Part shown: piece after piece, positions 36,612-44,761 of the stretch
Layout of the letters: each line of letters opens with the position of its first letter
Position numbering within the stretch: the stretch's first letter is position 1
Assembly: GCF_003046315.1 (NCBI RefSeq)
Contig: NZ_PZZP01000003.1
Span: 142,219 to 206,218 of the forward strand
Source: Desmospora activa DSM 45169
GTDB taxonomy: Bacteria; Bacillota; Bacilli; Thermoactinomycetales; DSM-45169
Direction of reading: 5' to 3'
DNA length: 64,000 bases
The notes under the pieces: generated by a model
The model's input: only the letters and a program-made list of their open reading frames with translations
Database searches by the model: none
Told to the model about the DNA's origin: nothing
Program-made: the position numbers and the translations under genes

Positions 36612-36640
36612 ACTATATCCCAAAGCTTGGTGGAATGCAA
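36612..36640 (-). promoter_or_regulatory. sigma-A promoter of glmU
   Basis: Minus strand TTGCAT (36635-36640), 17-base spacer, TATAGT (36612-36617), about 85 bases before the start codon. Confidence 0.65.
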
Positions 36641-36705
36641 GAATGCCGAATACCAATGGGTTATCTCATCATCGAAATAGTAGAGAGAGATAGAGTGAAT
36701 CCTGA

Positions 36706-36741
36706 TAAAAACGGGGATCCCTGCCCTGGGGATCCCCGTTT
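36706..36741 (-). terminator. terminator after spoVG
   Basis: AAACGGGGATCCC and GGGATCCCCGTTT arms with a 6-base loop, then TTTTTA on the minus strand. The other bases between 36742 and 36846 hold no gene. Confidence 0.88.
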
Positions 36742-36846
36742 GCTGCTTGTCTTCGTTGTACCTTGTCCCGGCATCGGACAAAGATCTCCCTTTTTTGCGA
36801 GAGTAAGGTGCACCTGCAACCCAACCTCGCCTTTGCAAAAAAAGGG

Positions 36847-37140
36847 TTAGGAAGCGTTTCCGCCCAAAGCGGAATCCAGTTCATCGTTTCCGACGCGGTG
36901 ATATTCCTCCAATACGGCCATCTCAATCTTTTCACGCGAATCCGGTGAGATCGGGTGAGCGATATCCCGAAATTCACCATCCGGTCTCCGTTTACTCGGC
37001 ATGGCCACAAACATGCCGTTGTTTCCGTCAATCACCCGAATGTCATGAACAACAAATTCCTCGTCGATGGTTATGGAAGCGATGGCGCGCATACGCCCCT
37101 CCCGGCTCACTCGTCGCAAACGCACATCCGTAATTTCCAA
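36847..37140 (-). CDS. spoVG: SpoVG, septation/regulatory RNA- or DNA-binding protein
   Basis: Conserved 97-residue regulator involved in asymmetric septation and, in several Gram-positives, nucleic-acid binding. The family core is visible: [59 protein letters not shown]. Translation begins at a TTG (37138-37140); GGTGG lies 9 bases ahead and can be hidden in an inverted repeat. A sigma-H-type promoter precedes it, as known for B. subtilis spoVG. Confidence 0.95.
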   Translation of the reverse strand: MEITDVRLRRVSREGRMRAIASITIDEEFVVHDIRVIDGNNGMFVAMPSKRRPDGEFRDIAHPISPDSREKIEMAVLEEYHRVGNDELDSALGGNAS

Positions 37141-37145
37141 CCTGC

Positions 37146-37201
37146 TTCACCACCCATTTCCAGAGATGATGTCACTTCTTCTATTCCACATGGGTGGTGA
37201 A
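37146..37201 (-). promoter_or_regulatory. 12-base inverted repeat around the spoVG leader
   Basis: TTCACCACCCAT and ATGGGTGGTGAA are perfect inverted copies (37190-37201 and 37146-37157) with 32 bases between. The proximal arm contains the GGTGG ribosome site of spoVG. Confidence 0.75.
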
Positions 37202-37209
37202 TCTCCTTC
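37181..37209 (-). promoter_or_regulatory. sigma-H-type promoter of spoVG
   Basis: Minus strand: GAAGGAGAT (37201-37209), 11 bases, GTGGAATAG (37181-37189). This fits the sigma-H pattern RnAGGAwWW-N11-12-RnnGAATww with two mismatches. B. subtilis spoVG is a model sigma-H gene. Confidence 0.72.
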
Positions 37210-37236
37210 CACATGTTCCCCTTTTTTCGGATTTTT

Positions 37237-37611
37237 TCATTTCTTTTTGGCGATTGCTTCGATTTCCACCCGAACTCCTTTTGGAAGAGCGGCCACCTGA
37301 ACACAGGAGCGAGCAGGTTGATGTGTGCCAAAAAATGATCCATACACTTCATTTACCGTTTGAAAATCATCCATATCCACCAAAAATATGGTGGTTTTTA
37401 CGACGTGATCCAGATCAGAGCCCGCTGCTTCCAAAACAGCGGAAACATTTTTCATCACTTGTTCCGTTTCTGTCCGGATATCCCCTTTCACCAGCTCACC
37501 GGCAGGGGTTAGCGGGATTTGCCCTGAGGTGAAAATTAACCCTTCCATCGCAATCGCTTGGCTGTACGGCCCGATCGCCTGTGGAGCTTGCTCTGTTTTA
37601 ATCGTCTCCAT
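37237..37611 (-). CDS. ridA: RidA-family enamine/imine deaminase (YabJ)
   Basis: Hydrolyses reactive 2-aminoacrylate-type intermediates; in B. subtilis yabJ is also linked to purine regulation. 124 residues. Family signature: APQAIGPYSQAI at the N-terminus, FTSGQIPLTPAGELV, NVSAVLEAAGSDLDHVVKTT, and the C-terminal RSCVQVAALPKGVRVEIEAI with the catalytic Arg. The ATG at 37609-37611 follows GGGAGTGA and overlaps purR by 14 bases. The purR-yabJ-spoVG order is as in B. subtilis. Confidence 0.94.
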   Translation of the reverse strand: METIKTEQAPQAIGPYSQAIAMEGLIFTSGQIPLTPAGELVKGDIRTETEQVMKNVSAVLEAAGSDLDHVVKTTIFLVDMDDFQTVNEVYGSFFGTHQPARSCVQVAALPKGVRVEIEAIAKKK

Positions 37612-38437
37612 CACAATCACTCCCATTAAATAAAGTCCCCGCTTTAACCGCAATCCGCCGTTCCCTCACATCCACTTCATCCACTGTAGCTAAGGAAAGA
37701 TAATCGTCGACCAATCGTTCTTCCGCCCGGCTATCCGCCATCACGCCGACACCGACTACTTCCGCGTGAAACTCTTGCAATAAATCAAACATACCCCGGA
37801 CGGTTCCACCCGCTTTCATAAAATCATCGATGATCAGCGCACTCGACCCTTCCGGCAGGCTACGTCGGGAAAGGGAGAGGGTTCCCAAGCGTTTGCTGGA
37901 GCCAGAGACGGTGTTAATGGTAACAACGGAGCCCTCGGTGATGCGGCTATCCCGTCGCACGATGGCCACTGGCACCCCCAATTGACCCGCTGTCGCATAA
38001 GCCAGGGGAATCCCTTTGGTTTCGACGGTCACCACTGCATCCACTTGCCGATCATAAAAAACAGAGGCAAATAGGCGCCCAATATCCCGCACCAGTTTTG
38101 TATCGCCCAATAGATCTGACAGATACAAATAGCCTCCGGGAAGGATGCGGGACGGCAATCGCAATTGCTCACAGATCTGTTGTGATAGCTTCAGGGCATT
38201 CTCATGGGAAACGCGAGGAATAAAGCGAATGCCTCCCGTCGCGCCGGAGACGGTTTGCAACATGCCCTCTCCCTCTTCCCGGAACACCTCATGAATAATG
38301 GCCAAATCCTCACTGATGGAGGACTTGGCCGCTTGATAGCGCTCAGCAAAGGTGCTGAGAGGGATGAGGCGATGCGGTTGGCTCAACAGCTGCTGGGTCA
38401 TATCGACCAGCCGTGCGCTCCGCTTCCACTTTTTCAT
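37598..38437 (-). CDS. purR: purine operon repressor PurR
   Basis: Gram-positive PurR: an N-terminal winged-helix domain (RLVDMTQQLLSQPHRLIPLS) and a PRTase-like domain that senses PRPP or, as recently found in B. subtilis, ppGpp. The PRPP loop LIIDDFMKAGGTVRGM lies near residue 200. 279 residues. The ATG at 38435-38437 follows GGGGGG by 6 bases. It is first in the purR-ridA unit, immediately after ispE. Confidence 0.95.
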   Translation of the reverse strand: MKKWKRSARLVDMTQQLLSQPHRLIPLSTFAERYQAAKSSISEDLAIIHEVFREEGEGMLQTVSGATGGIRFIPRVSHENALKLSQQICEQLRLPSRILPGGYLYLSDLLGDTKLVRDIGRLFASVFYDRQVDAVVTVETKGIPLAYATAGQLGVPVAIVRRDSRITEGSVVTINTVSGSSKRLGTLSLSRRSLPEGSSALIIDDFMKAGGTVRGMFDLLQEFHAEVVGVGVMADSRAEERLVDDYLSLATVDEVDVRERRIAVKAGTLFNGSDCDGDD

Positions 38438-38477
38438 CCAAAGCCCCCCGAAATCCGAATGGTTTGCGAAAAATATA

Positions 38478-39368
38478 TCATTTTGTACGGATTTTATCAA
38501 GTAAAGGAGCTTCCAACCCTCCCAGCATCCGCACCGCGTACACCTGTCGGCAAAATCCGCGTAAGCCGTTTACCACCCTGCGCGCCAAGGATTCACGGCT
38601 AACCAAGCCAAACACCGTCGGCCCGCTTCCGGACATTAACACCCCTTCTGCGCCAAAGGTGTCCATCCGCTCTTTTAGTTTGCCCACCTGAGGATACGTA
38701 GACAGGGTAACCTGCTCCAACACATTGGACAAGTTGGCACAAACCCCTGTAAAATCACGGTGCTCCAATGCGTTTACCATCGCATCCAGATTGGGTTGAT
38801 CCCGTTTTTCGGCTAAATCCAAAGCACCGAATACTTCCGCCGTCGACACTCCGTGTTGCGGTTTGGCCAACACCACCCAGCAAGGAGGTGGAGGAGCAAT
38901 CGGGGTTAAATGCTCTCCCCGCCCCCGGGCGATCGCGGTTCCCCCTTTTACGCAAAAAGGGACATCCGATCCCAACTCCAACCCTAATTGCGCCAGTTCT
39001 TCCGTTGACAAACCAAGATTCCACATTTTGTTTAAGCCCTTCAGCGTAGCGGCAGCATCGCTGCTCCCCCCGGCCAATCCCGCTGCTACCGGGATTTCTT
39101 TGTGGATCAAAATTCGCACACCTTTCTTTACAGAAAAGCGTTGTTGAAGCAAGGCGGCAGCGCGATACGCCAGATTTCGATCATCAAAAGGAATAAAACC
39201 GGAGGTGCTTTCCAGCTGAATCCCTCCGGAAATCTCAGTCAGGTCAATGCGATCCGCCAAGTCGATAGTGGTCATCACCATTTCTAATTCGTGGTATCCA
39301 TCCGGTCTTTTATGTAGAACATCCAGTGTTAAATTAATTTTTGCCGGTGCTTTTACGGAGATATCCAA
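38478..39368 (-). CDS. ispE: 4-diphosphocytidyl-2-C-methyl-D-erythritol kinase
   Basis: GHMP kinase of the MEP isoprenoid pathway. 296 residues with [20 protein letters not shown] at the N-terminus, the ATP loop [20 protein letters not shown] near 95 and the C-terminal [11 protein letters not shown] motif. Starts with TTG (39366-39368), 5-6 bases after GGGGGGC. Its own extended -10 promoter lies about 85 bases upstream. The sspF-ispE-purR order is as in B. subtilis. Confidence 0.96.
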   Translation of the reverse strand: MDISVKAPAKINLTLDVLHKRPDGYHELEMVMTTIDLADRIDLTEISGGIQLESTSGFIPFDDRNLAYRAAALLQQRFSVKKGVRILIHKEIPVAAGLAGGSSDAAATLKGLNKMWNLGLSTEELAQLGLELGSDVPFCVKGGTAIARGRGEHLTPIAPPPPCWVVLAKPQHGVSTAEVFGALDLAEKRDQPNLDAMVNALEHRDFTGVCANLSNVLEQVTLSTYPQVGKLKERMDTFGAEGVLMSGSGPTVFGLVSRESLARRVVNGLRGFCRQVYAVRMLGGLEAPLLDKIRTK

Positions 39369-39451
39369 CGCTTGCCCCCCTGTCTGCCACCCGTGGTCCC
39401 TTCTCCATTTTCCTGATTCTCTTTTCCTGAGCGGGAAAAGCTGGCTTTACT

Positions 39452-39480
39452 ATTGTAACATGTGCCCATCCCCCGTAAAA
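39452..39480 (-). promoter_or_regulatory. extended -10 sigma-A promoter of ispE
   Basis: Minus strand TTTTAC (39475-39480), 17-base spacer ending TGT, TACAAT (39452-39457). Confidence 0.6.
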
Positions 39481-39529
39481 GCGGAACCGGTGAGAGCAAT
39501 GGATCGATCCCGAGGTTTTTGATAAACCA

Positions 39530-39608
39530 ATCGCGGGGCAGTCGGAGGTTATCCACTTCCGCTCCATGCACTCCAAAGCACAAGTCTCACCTCAGTCGCC
39601 TCGCTCCC
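39530..39608. repeat. R2 dispersed repeat, copy 3 (right end missing)
   Basis: ATCGCGGGGCAGTCGGAGG start, then CCATGCACTCCAAAGCACAA and GTCTCACCTCAGTCGC match copy 1. It stops at the sspF terminator and lacks the right inverted end. Confidence 0.7.
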
Positions 39609-39611
39609 ACC

Positions 39612-39640
39612 AAAAAAGACCGGGGTAGTATACCCCGGTC
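39612..39640 (-). terminator. terminator after sspF
   Basis: GACCGGGGTA and TACCCCGGTC arms with a 3-base loop, then TTTTTTG on the minus strand. Confidence 0.9.
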
Positions 39641-39651
39641 AGCCTGTGTCT

Positions 39652-39825
39652 TCATTCCCGTTCGGCCATGCGTTCCTCGGCCAGCTGAATTGCCCGTTTC
39701 ACCATGTTACCGGCGTCCCGTGCTTTGATTCCGCCCCAGCCTTCACGTTGAACAACATCATAAAAACCCAGTTCTTTGGCCAATTCGACTTTCATGGCTT
39801 CCGACATGACACCGCGTCGCGCCAA
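39652..39825 (-). CDS. sspF: small acid-soluble spore protein SspF-like
   Basis: A 57-codon gene starting with TTG (39823-39825), about 8 bases after AAAGGGGG. It reads [20 protein letters not shown] then [20 protein letters not shown] then [16 protein letters not shown]. This closely resembles B. subtilis SspF, with the same [28 protein letters not shown] blocks. Alpha/beta SASPs coat spore DNA and protect it from UV. A sigma-G-like promoter precedes it and a strong terminator follows. It keeps its usual place before ispE. Confidence 0.93.
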   Translation of the reverse strand: MARRGVMSEAMKVELAKELGFYDVVQREGWGGIKARDAGNMVKRAIQLAEERMAERE

Positions 39826-39861
39826 GTGGAATTCCCCCTTTGTTCAAACACAGGCTATGCA

Positions 39862-39892
39862 TAGTATGAAGCGTTCCCGTCGCGGATATCCA
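39862..39892 (-). promoter_or_regulatory. sigma-G-type promoter of sspF
   Basis: Minus strand TGGATA (39887-39892), 18 bases, CATACTA (39862-39868); the sigma-G pattern is about TGAATA-N17-18-CATACTA. The -35 lies in one arm of a GCGGATATC/GATATCCGC inverted repeat (39883-39917). Confidence 0.7.
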
Positions 39893-39958
39893 CAGTACCT
39901 TCGTCGATATCCGCTGAGCAGCACAGCACAGGCACTTCGCTTTCAAAAATTCTTTCTG

Positions 39959-40999
39959 TTACAGCTCATCAAAGCCGTTGGCATCGGATACTTTGGTGTA
40001 TTGACGAGATTTGCCTTCAAAGAAATCCTGTTTGCCGCTATTGACATCCTCATAGGCGACAATCCAGCGCATCGGGTTTTGGCGGTAACCGGGGAAAGGC
40101 GGTTCCGCTCCCAGTTCCCTCACGCGCTTGTTGGTCATAAAACGAATGTAATCCTCCAGCTCTTTGGGACCGATGCCGGGAAAACGATCGCCCAGGATAT
40201 ATTGGCCCCATTTGATCTCCAATTCCGCCGCCTGGCGAAAGGTCTCACTGACGAAGGTGCGGGTCTCTTCCGTATCCAATTCCGGGTGCTCCGCCAGCAA
40301 CTCTTTAAAAATCTGTACAAACAGGCGCACATGTAGCTGTTCATCCCGGTTGATGTAGTTGATCATGGTGGAGGTGGCCACCATTTTCTGGTTACGGGCC
40401 AAATTATAGAAAAAGGCAAAACCGGAATAGAAGTTGAGGCCTTCCAAGATGACGTCATACACAATTGATTCCAACAGGGTGCGGGGAGTGGGGTTGTCCA
40501 CAAATTCGTCATAGCCCTTGACGATAAAATCGTTCCGCTCCCGCAACACCGCATCGGTCTTCCAATACTCAAAGATCTCGTCTTGCTCCTGCTTATTCAC
40601 CAGGGAGGACAATACATAGGAGTAGGATTGGTTGTGAACGACCTCCTGGAAGGAGAGAACCGCCATCAGCGCCGATAAGCTAGAATCTGTTAAATAATCG
40701 GCCACCCGCGAAGAGTAGTCGGTTTGAATCGAATCGAGAAAAGCCAACAATCCGATGATGCGTTTAAAGGCAAAACGCTCATCGTCGCTCAGGTCTTTCC
40801 ACTGCCTTACATCTTCAGCCATGTTGATTTCAAAGGGAGTCCAAAAATGGGCCAGCATATTTTTGTACAACGGATAGGCCCAAGGGAAACGACAGTCGTC
40901 CCAGTTGAGCACATTGGAGGAGCGTCCCCCCACAATGCCGGTACTGGCGTTGGGAGCTGTTACATCGTACAGTTTTCGTTTTGGCAAATGTACTTCCAT
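39959..40999 (-). CDS. nrdF: class I ribonucleotide reductase beta subunit
   Basis: Radical-generating subunit, 346 residues. Metal ligands and radical site visible: EVVHNQSY near 120, where Glu and His bind metal and the Tyr seven residues after the Glu is at the tyrosyl-radical position; a second pair in ILEGLNFYSGF and RDEQLHVRL. The C-terminus ends ANGFDEL. The ATG at 40997-40999 follows AAAGGAG, 16 bases after nrdE. I name it nrdF loosely; the class Ia/Ib split is not decided here. The operon sits between sspF and veg, where B. subtilis has none. Confidence 0.93.
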   Translation of the reverse strand: MEVHLPKRKLYDVTAPNASTGIVGGRSSNVLNWDDCRFPWAYPLYKNMLAHFWTPFEINMAEDVRQWKDLSDDERFAFKRIIGLLAFLDSIQTDYSSRVADYLTDSSLSALMAVLSFQEVVHNQSYSYVLSSLVNKQEQDEIFEYWKTDAVLRERNDFIVKGYDEFVDNPTPRTLLESIVYDVILEGLNFYSGFAFFYNLARNQKMVATSTMINYINRDEQLHVRLFVQIFKELLAEHPELDTEETRTFVSETFRQAAELEIKWGQYILGDRFPGIGPKELEDYIRFMTNKRVRELGAEPPFPGYRQNPMRWIVAYEDVNSGKQDFFEGKSRQYTKVSDANGFDEL

Positions 41000-41015
41000 C
41001 GTTTTTTCTCCTTTC

Positions 41016-43256
41016 TTAGGATGAGCAGCTTTCACAATCCTCATAGTCCGACGAAGTGGAACGGGTGTAATACGTCGTCTTCACACCGGATTGCCAGGCA
41101 AACAGATGAAGCTCCAACAATTTCTTCGCTTTGATGTCGTTTTTGACATACAGGTTAAAGGATTGGGATTGATCGATATGACGCTGACGAGCCACCAGTT
41201 GGCGAATGCTCCAACGGGGGTCGATTTCATAAGCGGATTTATAGATCCAGGCCGTTTGTGGATTGAGATCGGGTGCGGTTACCGGAATCTTATAGTTTTT
41301 CTTCTCTTCGCTGTATGCCTGGCGGAACACCGGATCGATGGAGGCCGTGCTGCCAGCGATAACCGAGGTGCTGGCGTTGGGGGCAACCGCCAGTAGATAG
41401 CCGTTGCGCAAACCATGCTCATGAACGTCATCCGCCAATTGACGCCAACGGGGGTTGGTATAATCGCGCCGTTCAAACCAAGCTCCCGAATCCCACTCAC
41501 TGCCTGCAAACAACGGATACGATCCTTTTTCCTGCGCCAGCTCCATGGAGGAGCGAATCGTCAGGTACGCGATCTCTTCATACAATTCGTCCGCCAATTG
41601 GATCGCCTCGTCCGACTCCCACGGAATCCCTTTAAGGGCTAGCAGATGATGCCAACCAAAGGTACCCAATCCCACTGCACGGTAGCGTTGGTTGGTGCGG
41701 CTGGCTTGCAGCACTTCAATCTGATTTAAGTCGATCACATTGTCCAACATCCGCACCTGAATCGGAATCAACCGCTCCAATACTCCATCCGGCACCGCCC
41801 GGCCAAGATTGACCGACGACAAATTGCAGACGACAAAATCGCCGGGCTCCTTGGTGATCACGATCTTTCCGTCTTCCAGCTGCTCTTCGATCACCACCGT
41901 TGGGGACTGGTTTTGGGTGATCTCGGTGCACAGATTAGAGGAATAAATCATGCCCTGATGTTTATTGGGATTTTCGCGGTTGACTTCATCCCGGTAAAAC
42001 AGATATGGTGTTCCCGTTTCCAGCTGGGAAATCAGAATCCGCTTCATCACTTCAATCGCCGGCACTTTTTGCTTGGAGAGTCCAGGGTGGTTGACACAAG
42101 CCGCATAGCGTTGGCGGAAGGTTCCCTCTCCCCGCTTTTCATCGAAACTATCCTCCAAGGACCAGCCCATCACTTGCCGCACTTCATGAGGGTCAAACAG
42201 ATACCAATCCCCGCGCTCCTCCACCGTTTCCATAAACAGATCGGGAATACAAACACCGGTAAAGAGATCATGGGTACGCAGGCGTTCATCCCCGTTGTTC
42301 AGTTTGGCGTCCAGGAAAGAGAAGATATCCCGATGCCACACATCCAGATAAACAGCGATGGAACCCTGCCGCTGCCCCAGCTGATCCACACTGACCGCCG
42401 TGTTGTTCAACTGTTTCATCCAAGGGAGCACACCGGAGGAGATTCCTTTAAAGCCGCGAATATCGCTGCCACGGGCACGGATTTTGCCCAGATAAACCCC
42501 CAATCCGCCTCCGCCTTTGGACAAGGTAGCCACATCGGTATTGGTATCGTAAATGCCGCGCAACGAATCATCGACGGTATCGATAAAGCAGGAAGACAGC
42601 TGACCAAAGGTTTTGCCGGCGTTGGCCAGGGTGGGAGTGGCGACAGTCATATAAAGATTGCTTAAGGCCCAATACGCTTCCCGCACCCGCTCCGCTCGCT
42701 CACGCTCCGGTTCATGTACCATCAACACCATCGCGATCACCATCAACCGTTCTTGTGGCAGTTCCATCACCGCTCCATCGTGGGAGCGGGCCAAATATCG
42801 ATCCGCCAAAGTACGTAACCCTATATATGTAAACAGCTGGTCCTTTTCCGGTCGAATCTCCCGGCCAAAGCGGTCAATCTCCTCCCTGGAGTATTTCTCC
42901 ATCAACACGGGTGAGTAAATCCCCTTCTCTGTCAACTGGTGGATCATTTCCGCAAACGGCCCATAGGTGCTGTCTACGGACTCATATCCGCGGTTGCTGG
43001 CCGCCTGTCGATAGAGATAACCGACAAATAGACGAGAGGCCACATAGGTCCAGTCAGGCGTTTCTCGTCCAATCTCCTCCAATGCGTGCAGGATCAACCG
43101 TTGTGTCCAATCTTCCTGCTCCAAATCTTGTAAAGCCAGCCGTTCTGCCTTTTCCATAAATGCATCGGCTGCCAACGCGGGAAAATCGCCTAAAATACGG
43201 CGAACCTCCTCTAATCGCGCCTGTGCCGTCTCTTCTGTCACCGATAATGTCGCCAT
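41016..43256 (-). CDS. nrdE: class I ribonucleotide reductase alpha subunit
   Basis: Catalytic subunit reducing ribonucleoside diphosphates, 746 residues. Active-site pieces: SSCFIDTVDDSL (first redox Cys), SSNLCTEI (thiyl Cys and catalytic Glu), CNLSSVNLGR (second redox Cys) and the C-terminal CESC pair that relays electrons. No ATP-cone is evident at the N-terminus, so overall activity control by dATP is probably absent. The ATG at 43254-43256 follows AAAGGTGG. The 5' leader holds a cobalamin riboswitch and the promoter an NrdR box, so the operon should be off when B12 or dATP is plentiful. Confidence 0.95.
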   Translation of the reverse strand: MATLSVTEETAQARLEEVRRILGDFPALAADAFMEKAERLALQDLEQEDWTQRLILHALEEIGRETPDWTYVASRLFVGYLYRQAASNRGYESVDSTYGPFAEMIHQLTEKGIYSPVLMEKYSREEIDRFGREIRPEKDQLFTYIGLRTLADRYLARSHDGAVMELPQERLMVIAMVLMVHEPERERAERVREAYWALSNLYMTVATPTLANAGKTFGQLSSCFIDTVDDSLRGIYDTNTDVATLSKGGGGLGVYLGKIRARGSDIRGFKGISSGVLPWMKQLNNTAVSVDQLGQRQGSIAVYLDVWHRDIFSFLDAKLNNGDERLRTHDLFTGVCIPDLFMETVEERGDWYLFDPHEVRQVMGWSLEDSFDEKRGEGTFRQRYAACVNHPGLSKQKVPAIEVMKRILISQLETGTPYLFYRDEVNRENPNKHQGMIYSSNLCTEITQNQSPTVVIEEQLEDGKIVITKEPGDFVVCNLSSVNLGRAVPDGVLERLIPIQVRMLDNVIDLNQIEVLQASRTNQRYRAVGLGTFGWHHLLALKGIPWESDEAIQLADELYEEIAYLTIRSSMELAQEKGSYPLFAGSEWDSGAWFERRDYTNPRWRQLADDVHEHGLRNGYLLAVAPNASTSVIAGSTASIDPVFRQAYSEEKKNYKIPVTAPDLNPQTAWIYKSAYEIDPRWSIRQLVARQRHIDQSQSFNLYVKNDIKAKKLLELHLFAWQSGVKTTYYTRSTSSDYEDCESCSS

Positions 43257-43448
43257 ACGGCAGACCACCTTTCAGCATAAAATCCCAGGCCAATAAAAAA
43301 ACCCTTGCCGGGGCGAGAGGATAAACGACCGTGATGAAAGAGGCATCCCTCCTGCCCAAAGACAGAAAGCTGCCGCAAGACCACTATATCTTAGTGGCTC
43401 TCATCGCTGTCGTTCCCATTCTCAATCCCCGAAGAATGAAAAGCGCGA

Positions 43449-43619
43449 GTGGGAGGGGTAGGTCTACTGGCTTATGCATCCTTCTACACCGAGCCTTCCC
43501 ACACCCTTGATCGCTTGATCGATAGGTGCAGTGGCACATTCGGTTCGTCCGCAATAACAGTTGCGAGGACAGCCCCGGATTTACACCGGGTTCCCTTTTC
43601 GCCCCGAGGGCACCCACTT
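43449..43619 (-). ncRNA. cobalamin riboswitch in the nrdEF leader
   Basis: In transcript order: GTGGGTGCC, GAAAAGGGAACCCGGTG, AAATCCGGGGCTGTCC, CGCAACTGT, GCCACTG, GGGAAGG, GAAGGATG and the B12 box AAGCCAGTAGACCTACC (about 43457-43473). Order and spacing match the AdoCbl riboswitch core. Downstream, before nrdE, lie hairpins CATTCT/AGAATG and CACTA/TAGTG and a GGG-TTTTTTT stretch near 43297-43310 that could be the off-state terminator. Cobalamin control of a class I reductase is known in Streptomyces, where a B12-dependent class II enzyme is also present. Confidence 0.92.
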
Positions 43620-43635
43620 CCACAATATATAGTGT
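43620..43635 (-). promoter_or_regulatory. NrdR box at the nrdEF promoter
   Basis: ACACTATATATTGTGG matches the NrdR consensus acaCwAtATaTwGtgt at nearly every position and contains the likely -10 (TATAT). It directly precedes the riboswitch. The second box usually found one to three turns away is not clear, though GTGATATCAC at 43645-43654 is a palindrome nearby. Confidence 0.78.
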
Positions 43636-43699
43636 TTTATCATCGTGATATCACCAAGATGTATGGTACTATCCTATCTCATTTTTTTGGACAACGCAA

Positions 43700-43732
43700 T
43701 AAAAAAATCCGAGCCTATTATCGGTTCGGATT
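43700..43732 (-). terminator. terminator after veg
   Basis: AATCCGA and TCGGATT arms, then TTTTTTTATT on the minus strand. A second perfect stem, AATAGAACACA/TGTGTTCTATT (43747-43771), overlaps the veg stop. Confidence 0.85.
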
Positions 43733-43766
43733 ACGAATAAGAACGAATAGAACACATTACTGTGTT

Positions 43767-44048
43767 CTATTGCGGGTTTTTCACATATTTGACAGGAATT
43801 TGACCCTCATCTTGAAATACGGTCAGCTCCACCGTCTCCGTCAGGATATCGGCATAGCTGTATGAGACTCGTTCAAAAGAGTGTTGTTCTTCGTCCAATT
43901 TGACAATAAACACGGAGGGGTAAGTCTCTTCCAATACTCCGCTTCGTTCAATGGTCTTTCGACGTCCGCTGTTGGCTTTGAGACGAATTTTTTGTCCGAT
44001 GTAACCTTCCAACGTCCGTTTTATCTCAGATAGTGCATTCCTACCCAT
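43767..44048 (-). CDS. veg: Veg protein
   Basis: Small conserved Gram-positive protein, 93 residues, reported in B. subtilis to promote biofilm formation by opposing SinR; its biochemical role is unclear. Nearly identical family core: [20 protein letters not shown] and [20 protein letters not shown], then [13 protein letters not shown]. The ATG at 44046-44048 follows AGGTGG. Two strong tandem promoters precede it, in keeping with the very strong veg promoter of B. subtilis. Confidence 0.95.
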   Translation of the reverse strand: MGRNALSEIKRTLEGYIGQKIRLKANSGRRKTIERSGVLEETYPSVFIVKLDEEQHSFERVSYSYADILTETVELTVFQDEGQIPVKYVKNPQ

Positions 44049-44075
44049 TACAATCGACCACCTCACTCAGGTACT

Positions 44076-44104
44076 ATTGTACCACGGGAGGTTAACTTTG
44101 TCAA
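44076..44104 (-). promoter_or_regulatory. veg promoter P2
   Basis: Perfect TTGACA (44099-44104), 17-base spacer, TACAAT (44076-44081); nearly the B. subtilis veg promoter arrangement. Confidence 0.85.
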
Positions 44105-44111
44105 AAGTTGA

Positions 44112-44141
44112 ATTATAGCAGTGAGACAACCCAGCTGTCAA
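44112..44141 (-). promoter_or_regulatory. veg promoter P1
   Basis: Perfect TTGACA (44136-44141), 18-base spacer, perfect TATAAT (44112-44117), 36 bases upstream of P2. Confidence 0.85.
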
Positions 44142-44237
44142 CGGGTTTTTTTGCCGAAATACGGCGGAATAACCGCTGTATAATTAAGGCAAGTTTATTA
44201 CATTTTCGTAAGGAAGGGTTTATAAGTCTCTATGCTC

Positions 44238-44711
44238 TCATTTTGTAAAGCGGTCAGCCACTGAACTGGCGGCATAGGCATCCGGCTTAATCTTGGCCGT
44301 ATAGCCCACCGCGGTAACCCATCCGACCACTTCCTGAATCAATTTGCGCGTTTCCCCTTTACGCCCCACATCCAGATGGATTTCTACCGGTAACTCCATC
44401 GAAGCGCCCACAAATCCCTTTTCCTTCAATCGGTCCATACATGCCAGACTGTATTCTGTCTCTTTATAGATGCGATAACGCAAATCCAGGATGGGTCGGC
44501 TGCGCTGCTTGGCGTAAAAGAAAAGCGCTCCTTTTCCCACCCGATGCACAATGATGGCCGTAACAAATAGCGTGCCACGATGGCTGGTTTGCGAATCGGT
44601 CCCTATCACCATTTTATATTGGGCAGATCGGTCTCCTTCGATGAAAGCATAGATGGCAGCGATCATCTCATCCAGTCCAATCCGTCCTTTTCGCGGATGG
44701 ATAAAGTTCAT
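44238..44711 (-). CDS. YkuK-like DUF458 ribonuclease H-fold protein
   Basis: 157-residue protein of the DUF458 family. Acidic residues of the predicted RNase H-like fold are visible in KMVIGTDSQTSHRG near 33, EYSLACMDRL, and EIHLDVGRKGETRKLIQEVV near 110; the C-terminus has IKPDAYAASSVADRFTK. Function unknown; nuclease activity is inferred from fold only. It takes the place between veg and rsmA where B. subtilis has yabG. Confidence 0.82.
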   Translation of the reverse strand: MNFIHPRKGRIGLDEMIAAIYAFIEGDRSAQYKMVIGTDSQTSHRGTLFVTAIIVHRVGKGALFFYAKQRSRPILDLRYRIYKETEYSLACMDRLKEKGFVGASMELPVEIHLDVGRKGETRKLIQEVVGWVTAVGYTAKIKPDAYAASSVADRFTK

Positions 44712-44761
44712 CGGTTCCCTCCAGGATGGCCCCTGCGTTCCAGTTGCCAGTTCTATCCTGC

